Source: Photorhabdus cinerea (GTDB taxonomy: Bacteria > Pseudomonadota > Gammaproteobacteria > Enterobacterales > Enterobacteriaceae). From it: a DNA stretch of 64,000 nt. The position numbers and the translations under genes are program-made. Position 1 is the first letter of the stretch, and every line of letters begins with the position of its first letter. The stretch spans positions 62,001-126,000 of the forward strand of contig NZ_PUJW01000003.1 in the NCBI RefSeq assembly GCF_011189575.1, read 5' to 3'. The notes below the pieces were generated by a model that worked only from the letters and a program-made list of their open reading frames with translations, did not search any database and was not told the origin of the DNA. Shown piece after piece: positions 63,936 to 64,000 of the stretch.

Positions 63936-64000
63936 CTTTGGGTTATATCACCTCAGTGAAATTAGGGATGTTATTCACAACATCAATGTATAGGTATGCA

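Noticed and set aside
1..64000. CRISPR arrays, tRNA or rRNA genes, insertion sequences with transposase
   Set aside because: No regularly spaced repeats, no tRNA cloverleaf or rRNA sequence and no transposase frame were seen; the only repeats found are ERIC elements and the duplicated module.

Overview
The window reads as chromosome of an enterobacterium close to Photorhabdus (Morganellaceae). Most genes are clear orthologues of Escherichia coli core genes, many in the same neighbourhood order (yniA-yniB-hxpB-ydjM-tcyP; htpX, prc-proQ-msrC; SdsR-yebY-copD-copC; yoaH, pabB-nudL-sdaA-manXYZ-yobD-mntP-rlmA; yffB-dapE-ypfN-tmcA). The DNA is AT-rich. Four ~127 bp ERIC elements, a repeat family very abundant in Photorhabdus, lie in it. 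The genus call is inference; no rRNA or marker gene is present.

Layout. 0-23.7 kb is housekeeping DNA: phosphatase, cystine uptake, membrane and periplasmic proteolysis, copper proteins, ferritin, DNA polymerase theta subunit, folate and CoA metabolism, serine deaminase, the mannose PTS and manganese export. Readable control sites are a LexA box at ydjM, the SdsR sRNA, tandem Fur-like boxes at ftnA/holE, and a Fur box plus a yybP-ykoY manganese riboswitch at mntP. 24-25.8 kb is a small accessory patch: a DUF2335 membrane protein, a truncated HTH antitoxin, an XRE regulator and a 36-codon gene. 26-30.6 kb holds guaBA and xseA. 30.6-37.1 kb is a Fur-controlled heme/iron block: TonB-like protein, exported oligopeptidase B-like protease, TonB-dependent hemoglobin/heme-type receptor, ChaN-type lipoprotein. 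37.2-45.7 kb is core again (maeB, narP, yffB-dapE, tmcA).

46.4-58.6 kb is the most interesting part: one co-directional cluster coding a radical SAM enzyme, two paralogous Tat-signal proteins with a diverged Val/Ala/Asn/Thr-rich segment, a two-helix membrane protein with a PH-like tail, a C-A-T-C nonribosomal peptide synthetase, a MacA/MacB-type exporter split into three genes, and a free carrier protein. Remnants between the genes show that a block [upstream region, radical SAM, Tat protein, membrane protein] was tandemly duplicated and then decayed reciprocally: the first copy lost the membrane protein, the second lost the radical SAM enzyme, and both Tat proteins survived. A decayed fragment resembling a 2,3-dihydroxybenzoate-AMP ligase lies just upstream. 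I read this as a candidate system joining a radical-SAM-modified exported polypeptide to a nonribosomal product and its exporter. The product is unknown.

58.6-64 kb runs on the other strand: an alpha/beta hydrolase, a gene broken by an ERIC insertion, and a heterodimeric ABC exporter whose degenerate ATPase motifs all fall in one of the two composite sites.
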